Shown here piece by piece: positions 17,371-25,012 of a stretch of DNA of 64,000 nt (the first letter of the stretch is position 1; the number at the start of each line of letters is the position of its first letter). Position numbers and translations under genes: made by a program. Where the stretch lies: contig OZ244817.1 in NCBI GenBank assembly GCA_965220305.1, forward strand, positions 3,906,001-3,970,000, given 5' to 3'. Below the pieces are notes generated by a model that was not told the DNA's origin, did no database searches, and worked only from the letters and a program-made list of their open reading frames with translations. The DNA comes from G965220305 sp965220305. Its GTDB lineage: Bacteria; Chloroflexota; Dehalococcoidia; Lucifugimonadales; UBA3495.

Positions 17371-18066
17371 TCAACCCGTGTAGGGGCGGATCCGCCCCTC
17401 TCGAAGTCCCACTACCGGGTAGAACATGCCCAGGTGCAACGCCTTGAGGAATTCCGCTTCGTTGTGTATTTCGTCGCGGAACGCCGTAACGAAGCGGCCT
17501 ATGCCGTGGACCGAGTGGGCGTCGCTGCCGCCGGTTACCGGCATGTGCAAAAGGCCGGCCACCTTCATGGCAAACTGGTTCTCCTCATCGGCGGTGCCGC
17601 CGTTGGCTACTTCCAAGGCGTGGGCCAGTTTGAACACCGGGTGGTCCAGCGCTTCCTCCGGTTCTTTGGGCAAAGGGTCGGGCAGGGTGCGGTACAAGTA
17701 GGGGCGCTCCCGCATGTGCTTCCCCAGGACGCCCCGGAAGGGATGGGCGCTGATGACGAACCCGCCCGCTGCCCGGGCGGCCCGGCAGAGCTCCTCTGCC
17801 TTGTGAAATCCCGATTGGTAGCTGTCCAACCCGAAGGCCAGCATGTGGCCCAGGTCGGTGTCAGCTTCCATAGCGCGTACCAGTACCAGGTTGTGCTGGT
17901 TGGCGAACCGTTGGAATTCGTGCCGGTCCCACGGGCCGCTATGTTCGGTAATGCAAAGGCCGCGCAGTCCCAGCTTCTCCGCTTCCAGGATTAGGTCCTC
18001 GGGAGAAAGGCTGCTATCGGCGCTGCCCTTGGTGGTGTGTATATGTAGGTCAAACAATCTAGCCAT
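17371..18066 (-). CDS. PHP-domain metal-dependent phosphoesterase
   Basis: A 231-residue PHP-fold protein. The opening LFDLHIHTTKGSADS gives the HxH pair (His8 and His10), TEHSG gives Glu41-His42, and ISAHPFRG and GGSDAHS supply the later metal ligands. Stand-alone PHP proteins of this length hydrolyse phosphoesters such as histidinol phosphate or 3',5'-nucleotides, but this one has no feature that picks a substrate. The ATG at 18066 lacks a strong ribosome-binding site. It is followed at 157 bases by the dinG-ogg pair on the same strand. Confidence 0.83.
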   Translation of the reverse strand: MARLFDLHIHTTKGSADSSLSPEDLILEAEKLGLRGLCITEHSGPWDRHEFQRFANQHNLVLVRAMEADTDLGHMLAFGLDSYQSGFHKAEELCRAARAAGGFVISAHPFRGVLGKHMRERPYLYRTLPDPLPKEPEEALDHPVFKLAHALEVANGGTADEENQFAMKVAGLLHMPVTGGSDAHSVHGIGRFVTAFRDEIHNEAEFLKALHLGMFYPVVGLREGRIRPYTG

Positions 18067-18237
18067 TAGTTCGTCCCGATTTTATCGGCAGGGCTTCTCC
18101 CAAGTCAATGGCAAGATGTCGCCGCATTGCCCCCGACCCGCCCCATATCCCTGCTCAGATGACGTTGGCCCAGGGTAGAATACCGGAAAACCGGGAGAAA
18201 ATGCTGTGGGCATTTTACGGATTAGCCAAGAAAGGTA

Positions 18238-18266
18238 TTGATTACCTACGGTCAGGCATATAAACT
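18238..18266 (+). promoter_or_regulatory. Possible sigma70-type promoter for speD-speE
   Basis: TTGATT at 18238-18243 and TAAACT at 18261-18266 are 17 bases apart, in a relatively AT-rich stretch about 70 bases before the speD start. The match is moderate. Confidence 0.4.
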
Positions 18267-18285
18267 ACAAATTCGTCTGATTCAG

Positions 18286-18307
18286 GGCAACCCCTCGTGG
18301 GGTGGCC
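18286..18307 (+). promoter_or_regulatory. Leader hairpin before speD
   Basis: GGC-A-ACCCC, a TCGT tetraloop, then GGGGT-G-GCC. This is an 8-bp stem with a single A/G mismatch. It lies in the 5' leader, 10 bases before the AGGAGG ribosome-binding site of speD. It matches no riboswitch class I can recognise, and could be a stability element, a protein site or part of a small regulatory RNA fold. Confidence 0.4.
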
Positions 18308-18331
18308 TAGTATGAATAGGAGGACGGGTGA

Positions 18332-18712
18332 TTGAATGTACTAGGTATTCATGTTTTGCTGGAACTTAAAGAGTGCAATCCCCAGCTTCTTGATGACATC
18401 GAATATATCCGCGATTCGCTATTCAAAGTAGCGGACGACTTGGGCGCCACCATAGTCGGCGAGTCATTTCACCACTTCACCCCCCAGGGGGTAACCGGAA
18501 TACTGTCCATCGCCGAGTCTCACATTTCCATCCACACCTGGCCGGAGCACCGTTACGCCGCAGCCGATATATTCACCTGCGGCTCTTCTTTTCGGCCCAG
18601 CGATGCCGCCGAAATTTTGATTGACCAGTTCGAGTCCAAGGACCCGGACGTGACCGAGGTGCGCCGAGGTCTCATGTCTCACCCAATCACCAACCCGGTG
18701 GTCGGGGACTAA
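18332..18712 (+). CDS. speD: S-adenosylmethionine decarboxylase proenzyme (class 1B)
   Basis: A 126-residue proenzyme that makes decarboxylated AdoMet, the aminopropyl donor for spermidine. The self-cleavage site is AESHISIHTWPEH: the chain is cut between Glu62 and Ser63 and Ser63 becomes the pyruvoyl group. The downstream DIFTCG block carries the conserved catalytic Cys. The length matches the bacterial and archaeal short form. The start is TTG at 18332, chosen because AGGAGG lies 8 bases upstream and the family's N-terminus begins there. Spermidine synthase follows after 8 bases, so the two make an operon. Confidence 0.92.
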   Translation: MNVLGIHVLLELKECNPQLLDDIEYIRDSLFKVADDLGATIVGESFHHFTPQGVTGILSIAESHISIHTWPEHRYAAADIFTCGSSFRPSDAAEILIDQFESKDPDVTEVRRGLMSHPITNPVVGD

Positions 18713-18720
18713 ACCGCGTC

Positions 18721-19638
18721 ATGGAAGGCATTTCCGGTAAATGGTTCTTCGAGACCGTCTTCCCTGAATTGGCGGTAATGCTAAAGGTCCAGAAGGTGCA
18801 TTACTCCGGCAAGACCGCTTACCAGAACGTTGAAGTCCTGGAGTCGGCCATTTTCGGGCGAAGCTTGGTGTTGGACGGCAAGACCCAGTCCACGGAGCGG
18901 GACGAGCACATCTACCACGAGGCGTTGGTCCATCCCACCATGTTGATGCACCCCAATCCCCGAACTGTGTTCATTGGGGGCGGCGGCGAGGGGGGCACTC
19001 TCAGGGAAGTGTTGGCCCACAATTCGGTGGAGCGGGTGGTCATGGTAGACTTGGACGCCGAGGTGGTGGAGTTATGCCGTCGTTACCTGCCCCAACACCA
19101 CCAGGGGAGCTTTGACGATCCCCGGGTAGTGCTATTGCACGAAGACGCCCGGGCGTACCTGCGGGATACCGACCAACAGTTCGACGTGATGATTATGGAC
19201 TTGGTGGACCCTCTCGAAGGGGGCACCGCCTACCTCCTCTACACCGAGGAGTATTACCGCCTTATCAGCGACAGGCTGGCCCCGGGAGGGCTAATGGCTA
19301 CCCAGTCCGGCCCGGCAGGTCTGCTCTCCCTCCTCGAATGCTTCACCACCATTCACAACACCCTGTCTGGTATTTTTGGCGCGACGGTCCCGTGGCAGGT
19401 CCACGTGCCGGCTTTTCAGACTTTGTGGGGCTTCAACGTGGCCTCCAACGGGCAGCTACCCGACTTCTGCAAGTCGGATAAGCTGGACGCTCTGATAGCC
19501 GCCCGCATCAACAAGGGTCTGAGGTTCTACGACGCCGAGACCCACCGGGCTATGTTTTCCCTGCCCCGGTTCATACGGGAGGGTCTGGAAGCGGAGACCC
19601 GCACCAACCGGGATGAGGCCCCCGTCTTCATGGTCTGA
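18721..19638 (+). CDS. speE: Spermidine synthase (polyamine aminopropyltransferase)
   Basis: A 305-residue aminopropyltransferase that transfers the aminopropyl group from decarboxylated AdoMet to putrescine. Visible marks are the Gln-Tyr region TERDEHIYHEALVH (Tyr65, His66), the nucleotide-binding FIGGGGEGG around 84-92, VDLDAEVVELCRRYLP, and Asp160/Asp163 in IMDLVDP, the acidic pair that holds the amine. It follows speD directly and should use its product. Family members with other acceptors, such as thermospermine synthases, share these motifs, so the exact polyamine is not certain. No ornithine or arginine decarboxylase gene lies nearby. Confidence 0.88.
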   Translation: MEGISGKWFFETVFPELAVMLKVQKVHYSGKTAYQNVEVLESAIFGRSLVLDGKTQSTERDEHIYHEALVHPTMLMHPNPRTVFIGGGGEGGTLREVLAHNSVERVVMVDLDAEVVELCRRYLPQHHQGSFDDPRVVLLHEDARAYLRDTDQQFDVMIMDLVDPLEGGTAYLLYTEEYYRLISDRLAPGGLMATQSGPAGLLSLLECFTTIHNTLSGIFGATVPWQVHVPAFQTLWGFNVASNGQLPDFCKSDKLDALIAARINKGLRFYDAETHRAMFSLPRFIREGLEAETRTNRDEAPVFMV

Positions 19639-19874
19639 CCTTATTCCGGCCCCGGGCCGGGCGGTTACAGCCGCCACTCTTCCCTTGGCCCCTCTCCAGT
19701 CCTACTGCCAATTCCCTTCGTGTTCCTGCCGGATGTAGTACCGCCCTTTATTAGACCGGGCAATTTTGGGTTGGGGTCCGCACCATCGGAAGCGGCTACC
19801 TCCAGGAGGAAGGGCGCCCGCCAGGGGACGAGGCTTCCCCACGCGCTGGCCCGGGGAGCAGTCAGCCGGCTGCC

Positions 19875-20354
19875 CTACAGGGCCGCTTCCGCTAGGGCCG
19901 GGAACTGGTCGATTGGCGTTACTTCGCCGGTGGTCTCGTAGTGGCCCACCAGACTGCGAATTTCGTCCGGCACCGGGCGAGTGGTTCCGCTCTCGGGGTA
20001 AAAGCCCACGTACACCGCCTGCATCACCGTCAACAGCCTGTCGGACCCGTCGGCGTAAATCTCTACGTCCAGGGTCAAGCTGGTATTCCCGATTCGCGAC
20101 ACGCGGGACCGCAACTCCAGGACCTCGTCCACCCGGGCCGGAGCCTTGAATTCCAGGGTGGCCTTGACCACGGCGCTGTCGAAATAACCCCGCTGGGCAA
20201 TCCGGTAGATGCTGAAGCCCAGGTTGCGGAAATACTCGGCTTGGGCTATTTCCAGGTAGCCCATGTAAGCCCCGTTGAATACTATTCCCTGGGCGTCGCA
20301 CTCCATCCAGCGCACGCGCACGTTGGTGTGGAACCTAAAATCTTGCTTCGGCAT
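19875..20354 (-). CDS. Acyl-CoA thioesterase, 4HBT/YbgC hotdog family
   Basis: A 159-residue single-hotdog thioesterase. The catalytic stretch RWMECDAQGIVFNGAYMGYL contains the conserved Asp20 and the following helix, and the strand KATLEFKAPARVDEVLEL is typical of YbgC/FadM-like enzymes that hydrolyse acyl-CoA. The length is slightly above the usual 130-145 residues because of a C-terminal tail. The acyl chain preferred is not evident. It is a single leftward gene upstream of which, 93 bases away, trmD ends on the same strand. Confidence 0.85.
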   Translation of the reverse strand: MPKQDFRFHTNVRVRWMECDAQGIVFNGAYMGYLEIAQAEYFRNLGFSIYRIAQRGYFDSAVVKATLEFKAPARVDEVLELRSRVSRIGNTSLTLDVEIYADGSDRLLTVMQAVYVGFYPESGTTRPVPDEIRSLVGHYETTGEVTPIDQFPALAEAAL

Positions 20355-20447
20355 TCCTCATTGCTCAGGCTGACCCCACGTTAAATCTTTGTAAGGGTGG
20401 GCAACTTTTTGTCCTTCAGGATTCCATTGCAGAAAGGGTGACGCTCA

Positions 20448-21251
20448 CTACCCTTTGGTCGGCCTCCGAGTATAGCCCCCTGTTGATTGCTCAGGGCCAG
20501 GGTTACCGACGGTGTACCCGTTGGACGCCAGGTAGTCCCGGTCTTCTGGAGACAACTCGGCGGTCTCCAATAGGCCTGGACGCTGCTCCAAGGTGCGCTG
20601 CAAGGACTGTTGACGGCGCCAGCGGGCAATCTCGGCGTGGTTGCCGGAGCGCAGCACATCCGGTACGGTGAGCCCCCGGTAGTCCGCTGGGCGGGTGTAC
20701 AGGGGATGTTGCAGCAGACCGGAAGTTATGGAGTCCTCCAATACGTTCTCGGCGGAACCTACCACCCCCGGTGTAAAGCGGGATACGGAGTCGATTACCA
20801 CCATCGCCGCCAGTTCGCCGCCGGTCAGCACGTAATCGCCAATGCTAACGTCGTGGGTAGCCAGATGGCGGCGTACCCGCTCATCCACGCCGGCATAGTG
20901 GCCGCAGATTAGCACCATCTCCGGAAAGGCGGCCAGTTCATCAACCAACTGCTGGCAAAGCACCCGGCCCTGGGGAGAGAGCAGGACAATGGGCACCCTG
21001 GAGCGATCTTCGGGCGTTTGAGAAGCCAGGACCCACTCTACCGCCTCAAATAAAGGCTCCGGTTTTAGCACCATGCCCGCGCCCCCGCCGAACTGGTAGT
21101 CATCGGCTGTCCCGTGGGCGTCGTGGGTGAAGTCGCGGATGTCCGTCAGTTGCACCGACACCAGCCCACGACGGTAGGCCCTCCCTACCATGCTATGTTC
21201 CAGCGGCCCCTGAAAGGCCTGGGGGAACAGGGTCAACACGTGAAAGCGCAT
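20448..21251 (-). CDS. trmD: tRNA (guanine-37-N1)-methyltransferase
   Basis: A 267-residue SPOUT methyltransferase that makes m1G37 next to the anticodon and so prevents frameshifting. The N-terminus MRFHVLTLFPQAF, the FGGGAGMVLKPEP segment at about 54-66, LICGHYAGVDERV and the trefoil-knot stretch SIGDYVLTGGELAAMV are diagnostic. The C-terminal helical domain RSGNHAEIARWRRQQSLQRT binds tRNA. It is about 25 residues longer than average, with a low-complexity tail. It is not in the common rpsP-rimM-trmD-rplS arrangement here, since none of those genes is adjacent. Confidence 0.95.
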   Translation of the reverse strand: MRFHVLTLFPQAFQGPLEHSMVGRAYRRGLVSVQLTDIRDFTHDAHGTADDYQFGGGAGMVLKPEPLFEAVEWVLASQTPEDRSRVPIVLLSPQGRVLCQQLVDELAAFPEMVLICGHYAGVDERVRRHLATHDVSIGDYVLTGGELAAMVVIDSVSRFTPGVVGSAENVLEDSITSGLLQHPLYTRPADYRGLTVPDVLRSGNHAEIARWRRQQSLQRTLEQRPGLLETAELSPEDRDYLASNGYTVGNPGPEQSTGGYTRRPTKG

Positions 21252-21375
21252 GGGCGAATGATACAGGAAACCGTGTCTCCATTCATCCCATGAAGCTGGT
21301 TGGACGACGGCTCAGACAGTTGGGATGCGTCCCTGTGGAATAGCGATGGGATAAAGGGGGCGTCGCCCAAATGGG

Positions 21376-21407
21376 AAGGGGGCAGGCCCGTGAGCTGCCC
21401 CCTTTTT
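21376..21407. terminator. Intrinsic terminator-like hairpin
   Basis: AAGGGGGCAG at 21376-21385 pairs with CTGCCCCCTT at 21395-21404 around a 9-base loop, with a T-run to 21407 on the plus strand. It lies just after the stop of the leftward amidohydrolase gene and before trmD. On the strand that would need termination the stem is followed by a weaker T-containing tract, so it may work in both directions. Confidence 0.5.
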
Positions 21408-21471
21408 ATGTGGGTTATCTAATTTCCCCCACGGAGATGGGTGGAAATGCCAATTGAGGAGCGGTTTCCGG

Positions 21472-22725
21472 CTAATCTCCCACGGCCTGGGGTACACCGG
21501 AAGAAAGTTGGTTTACATAAGCCTCGCCGCCCTTCATTATCAGCTTCAGGCGGTCCTGGTCCCGCAACACCCCAATGTCGCGCAGCGGGTCGCCGTCGAC
21601 GACCAACAGGTCTGCCAGCTTCCCCCTGGCGATGGTGCCAATATCCTTGTCCAGTCCCACACACTCGGCGGCCCAGCCGGTGGCGGCCTGGATGGCCTGC
21701 ATGGGAGACATGCCCCGTTCCACCAGAAGCTGGACTTCCCGGGCGTTGTCCCCGTGAACGTAACCCCCGGCATCGGTGCCCGCCACCACCTTGACCCCGG
21801 CGGCCAGGGCCTGGTGCATACTCTCTCGGTGGATGTCGGCCAGGGCCCGGGCCCGCTCCTGCATGTGGGGGGCGCTTACCGTGCCGTGGAACTCGTAAAT
21901 CTCGAAGGTGGGGACCATGAATGTGCCCTTGTCGGCCATAATCTTGACCAGGTCAGGGTCTTCGGCCAGGTAGCAACCGTGTTCCACCGACCCGACCCCG
22001 GCCTTCACGCACATGCGCAGCCCCGGCCCGCCCACGGCGTGACACATGGTGCGCCGACCCAGGGCGGCAGCCTCGGCCACTAGGGCGGCCACCTCGTCTT
22101 TGCCGAACTCGATGTCCAGGGGGCCGTGGCCCTGGCGAGAGCTGGCCCCGCCGGTGGTAGCGAACTTAATCACGTCGGCCCCAACCCGGGCCATCTCCCT
22201 CACCTTGGCCCGGACGCCGTTCACGCCGTTGGCCACTCCCCCCGGCAGCCGAGGGTCGCCGTGGTCGTGGGTGTGGCCCGAGGGACTTACTCGGTCGGCC
22301 AGCCCTCCAGTGGGCGAGATGATGTTTACCGAAAGCACCAACCGGGGCCCGGGGTACAGGCCCTCCTCCACCGCCATCTTGAAGCCCGCGTCCAGGCCGC
22401 CGGCATCCCGCACACAGGTGTAACCCGCCGCCAGGGTTTGGGCCATCACGTACCCCGTCCGCAGGTGTTGCAGGGATATGGGGTCGTCCAGCCCCCACCG
22501 GGAGGGCAGGTCGTATCCCTTGGATGCCAGGTGGTCGTGGCAGTCAATCATTCCGGGCATCAGAGTCATGCCGGAAACGTCGATAATTTCAGTGTTGGGC
22601 GGCAGAGATACAGACGCGCGCGGTCCCACAGCCTCGATTCGCTCGCCGTCTATTAACACAGCGGCGTCATTGACCACCGGCCCGCCGGACCCGTCGATTA
22701 GGGTAGCTCCGACCAAGGCTTGCAT
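21472..22725 (-). CDS. Amidohydrolase-superfamily metal-dependent hydrolase
   Basis: A 417-residue TIM-barrel hydrolase of the imidazolonepropionase/Xaa-Pro dipeptidase-like group. The metal site is readable: His63 and His65 in IDCHDH, Lys187 in DVIKFATTGG (probably carbamylated), His229 in CHAVGG, His249 in VEHGCYL and Asp318 in AGTDAGG. The N-terminal beta-sandwich and the closing GKLADLLVVDGDPLRDI are typical. These enzymes cleave cyclic amides, dipeptides or aryl-acyl amides, and the substrate here is unknown. There is no signal peptide, so it should act in the cytoplasm. A good promoter is seen upstream. Confidence 0.87.
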   Translation of the reverse strand: MQALVGATLIDGSGGPVVNDAAVLIDGERIEAVGPRASVSLPPNTEIIDVSGMTLMPGMIDCHDHLASKGYDLPSRWGLDDPISLQHLRTGYVMAQTLAAGYTCVRDAGGLDAGFKMAVEEGLYPGPRLVLSVNIISPTGGLADRVSPSGHTHDHGDPRLPGGVANGVNGVRAKVREMARVGADVIKFATTGGASSRQGHGPLDIEFGKDEVAALVAEAAALGRRTMCHAVGGPGLRMCVKAGVGSVEHGCYLAEDPDLVKIMADKGTFMVPTFEIYEFHGTVSAPHMQERARALADIHRESMHQALAAGVKVVAGTDAGGYVHGDNAREVQLLVERGMSPMQAIQAATGWAAECVGLDKDIGTIARGKLADLLVVDGDPLRDIGVLRDQDRLKLIMKGGEAYVNQLSSGVPQAVGD

Positions 22726-22770
22726 ACGATACCTCCTACGGGCTCTTTATATGGGTGGGAAGATGATGCG

Positions 22771-22799
22771 ATGCTAATTAACCTGCCCATCCTTGTCAA
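22771..22799 (-). promoter_or_regulatory. Sigma70-type promoter for the amidohydrolase gene
   Basis: On the minus strand, TTGACA (22799-22794) and TAGCAT (22776-22771) are separated by 17 bases. The -10 ends 45 bases before the start codon. Confidence 0.5.
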
Positions 22800-22917
22800 G
22801 CGAGGCCCGGCCTCCGCTTGGCAGAATATTTTCGCTCCAACTTGACAGCGTTGTACGTGGTAGCGAGTCCTCTTCTTGGACTAGACTCTTAGCAACAAAA
22901 GGTGAGGGCATATTACC

Positions 22918-23931
22918 TTGCAAACCATCAAACATCTCGCTTTGTATTTGGTCTGTTCCCTCATCACCCTGTCGGTCGCTTGCGCCCCATCCTACAGCGG
23001 TCAGATAGTGTTCGTGTCGGAGCAGGACAGTGACCCCGAGATATTTCTGTTGGACCCCGATGCCGGCACGGTCTCCCAACTGACGAGTAACGCCCACCAG
23101 GACAAGGCGCCCAAATGGTCCCCCGACGGCGAGAGAATCATTTACCTATCCGACGAGCGGGGCACCTTTCAGGTATTCCAACTGGACCTGAAGGACCAGA
23201 CCGTAATCCAGATGACCAACAGTTCCGGAGTGGGGCCCAATATACTATGGTCTCCCGATGGGCAAAGGTTCATGTTCACCTCCCATGGGGGCGGCAATAC
23301 GGAAATGTTTTGGACCACCATTGACGGGGCAAATCTGGCCCGGGCTACCAACAACGGTCTCAATGAACGGTTGGGAGACTGGTCCGCCGACGGCCGATGG
23401 GTGGTGTTTTACGTGGAAGACCAGCCGGATAAGAGGGGCCTCTGGCTGCGTAACCCCGATGGTGTCAACCTGGTCCGCTTGACCAATGGCCTGGATACCG
23501 ACCCGGTATGGTCGCCCGACGGGAAGCGCATTGCCTTCGTGCGGGAACATGAGGGCAACTCGGACATCTACTTGGCAAAGAGGGGCGATGGCAATACTTG
23601 GCTGGACCCGGTGGAAGCCTTCCGGCTAACCCTGGGTCCGGCGGAGGACTCGGGCCCGGTATGGTCGCCCGACGGCAAGGCCCTGATGTTCGTTTCTTTC
23701 CGGGACGGAAACGGAGAAATCTACGTAATGCGCGCCGACGGAAGTGGCAAGGTGAGATTGACCAACAACGCGGCCCACGACCTGGACCCGGCATGGTCGC
23801 CCGACGGCAAGTCCATTACCTTTGTGTCCCACGTCTACGGGCCAGGCGAGATTTTCATCATGGACGCCGACGGATCAAAGCAGCGGCGGCTGACCAACAA
23901 TGGGGTGGTTGACGAGTCGCCGGACTGGTGA
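22918..23931 (+). CDS. TolB-like beta-propeller lipoprotein
   Basis: A 337-residue exported protein. The N-terminal hydrophobic segment ends in LSVACAP, a lipobox with Cys22 as the likely lipidated residue. The rest is a run of PD40/TolB-type propeller blades, each with a WSPDGxxI or WSADG signature (six clear copies) and spaced 'LTNNG' or 'MTNSSG' strand ends. No peptidase or other catalytic domain follows. Such proteins are usually extracytoplasmic binding scaffolds; no tol-pal genes are nearby. The start is TTG at 22918, chosen because AAAGGTGAGGG lies upstream and it places the signal peptide correctly. Confidence 0.82.
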   Translation: MQTIKHLALYLVCSLITLSVACAPSYSGQIVFVSEQDSDPEIFLLDPDAGTVSQLTSNAHQDKAPKWSPDGERIIYLSDERGTFQVFQLDLKDQTVIQMTNSSGVGPNILWSPDGQRFMFTSHGGGNTEMFWTTIDGANLARATNNGLNERLGDWSADGRWVVFYVEDQPDKRGLWLRNPDGVNLVRLTNGLDTDPVWSPDGKRIAFVREHEGNSDIYLAKRGDGNTWLDPVEAFRLTLGPAEDSGPVWSPDGKALMFVSFRDGNGEIYVMRADGSGKVRLTNNAAHDLDPAWSPDGKSITFVSHVYGPGEIFIMDADGSKQRRLTNNGVVDESPDW

Positions 23932-24020
23932 TGAGAAGCGCCCAAGGGCCGTTGCCAGCAGCGGATGGAGGGCCCTTGAGAGCGGAGAAACCTAACCCCG
24001 TTCTTGAGCATTGTAGCCCC

Positions 24021-24046
24021 GTCATTCCCGCGAAAGCGGGAATCCA
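24021..24046. repeat. Palindromic 'GTCATTCCCGCG' repeat, copy 1
   Basis: A near-perfect hairpin: GTCATTCCCGC, then GAAA, then GCGGGAAT and CCA. It recurs in inverted orientation at 24235-24260. This is a widespread class of short dispersed palindromes in bacterial genomes. Confidence 0.7.
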
Positions 24047-24160
24047 GAGCTTGAATCCGTCAATCGTCTTACCCTGTCGGGCATCTTGCTAGAAACGGGT
24101 CTTGATTCTCGTCAGTGTGCCGTCCAGGCCGCCCTATATGCGATTGCCCTGGCCGGGCAG

Positions 24161-24321
24161 CCAGGGTCTTTCGATTGTCACCCTGAGCGGAGTGAAAGGT
24201 CTAGAGTCTCCGTCCAGCGCACGCTCCCCACCCCTGGATTCCCGCCTTCGCGGGAATGACGGTGGGGGCGATTGCCTGAAAGCCCACCTTGGCCTTTGGC
24301 CGGAGAATCGAAAGACCCTGG
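24161..24321. repeat. MITE-like repeat with 16-bp inverted ends
   Basis: A 161-bp segment bounded by CCAGGGTCTTTCGATT (24161-24176) and its exact complement (24306-24321). It includes a GTCACCCTGAGCGGAG segment shared with 7838 and, at 24235-24260, an inverted copy of the 24021 palindrome. The end sequence also appears alone at 26456-26471. CCCTGGCCGGGC flanks it on the left (24147-24158) and overlaps its right end (24316-24327). Confidence 0.62.
24235..24260. repeat. Palindromic 'GTCATTCCCGCG' repeat, copy 2 (inverted)
   Basis: TGGATTCCCGC, a CTTC loop region and GCGGGAATGAC, the inverted counterpart of 24021-24046, nested inside the larger 24161-24321 repeat. The two copies enclose about 190 bases and could pair with each other in a transcript. 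Confidence 0.7.
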
Positions 24322-24406
24322 CCGGGCTCCGACTAGACCTCCCGTCTGCGGCGGTGATACACTCCCGAGAACCAACCTTGGCCCAACTTTCCCCCAGTGT
24401 CGTGTT

Positions 24407-25012
24407 ATGGCAGATACCTTGGAGCCTCGCCGCATCGGGCCTCTGATGAGCCTGCTTTGGTCCCCAATGGCCGCAGTTACCAGCCAATGGCAGGGTAAAC
24501 TGAATGCCCAAATTGCCGTTGCCATCAGCGCCGCTTCCATCGTGCCCGCCAAGCCCCGACTGCTGGTGCAGATATATAAGGGCAACTATAGCCACCAGCT
24601 CATCCACTCCAGCCGGGCCCTGGCCCTCAATTTTTTGCGCCCGGGGCAGCTTGAGCTACTCAGCGCCTTTGGCCTGGTGTCCGGCAGGGACACCGATAAG
24701 CTGGCGGGAATGTCCTACCGTCTGGGGACGTCGGGCTGTCCCATTCTGGAGGACTGTTGGGCCTACCTGGACTGTCGGGTGGTCAACGCCATGGACGGCG
24801 GTGACATGACCTGCTTTCTGGTGGAGGTCCTGGAGGGGAATATAGTGAGTGACGAGGGACCCCTGTGGTGGCGGGACGCCCGCCGCCGGTTGCCCGCTGA
24901 ATGGATGGAAGAGTGGGACCGCAAGATAACCGCCGAGATTGAAGTTTCAACGGAGCGGATGGACCAAATCGACTACTCGGCCTGGACGCCCGGGGAGAAG
25001 AGGCAAGCATGA
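24407..25012 (+). CDS. Flavin reductase-like protein
   Basis: About 201 residues with the flavin reductase-like (FMN-binding split-barrel) fold. Family marks are the N-terminal PMAAVTSQWQGKLNAQIAVA, in which other members have 'VTS...G..NAMT', then SAASIVPAKPRLLVQIYK, HSSRALALNFL and the later DRKITAEIE region. Such proteins bind FMN and often reduce it for a partner oxygenase, though many are uncharacterised. ATG 24407 has no strong ribosome-binding site; ATG 24446 is an alternative that would trim 13 residues. The stop overlaps the next gene's start by 4 bases, so the two are translationally coupled. Confidence 0.75.
   Translation: MADTLEPRRIGPLMSLLWSPMAAVTSQWQGKLNAQIAVAISAASIVPAKPRLLVQIYKGNYSHQLIHSSRALALNFLRPGQLELLSAFGLVSGRDTDKLAGMSYRLGTSGCPILEDCWAYLDCRVVNAMDGGDMTCFLVEVLEGNIVSDEGPLWWRDARRRLPAEWMEEWDRKITAEIEVSTERMDQIDYSAWTPGEKRQA

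Noticed and set aside
23939..24330. A CRISPR array made from the repeats in this stretch
   Set aside because: The repeats are palindromes of two classes in mixed orientation, without regular spacing or unique spacers.
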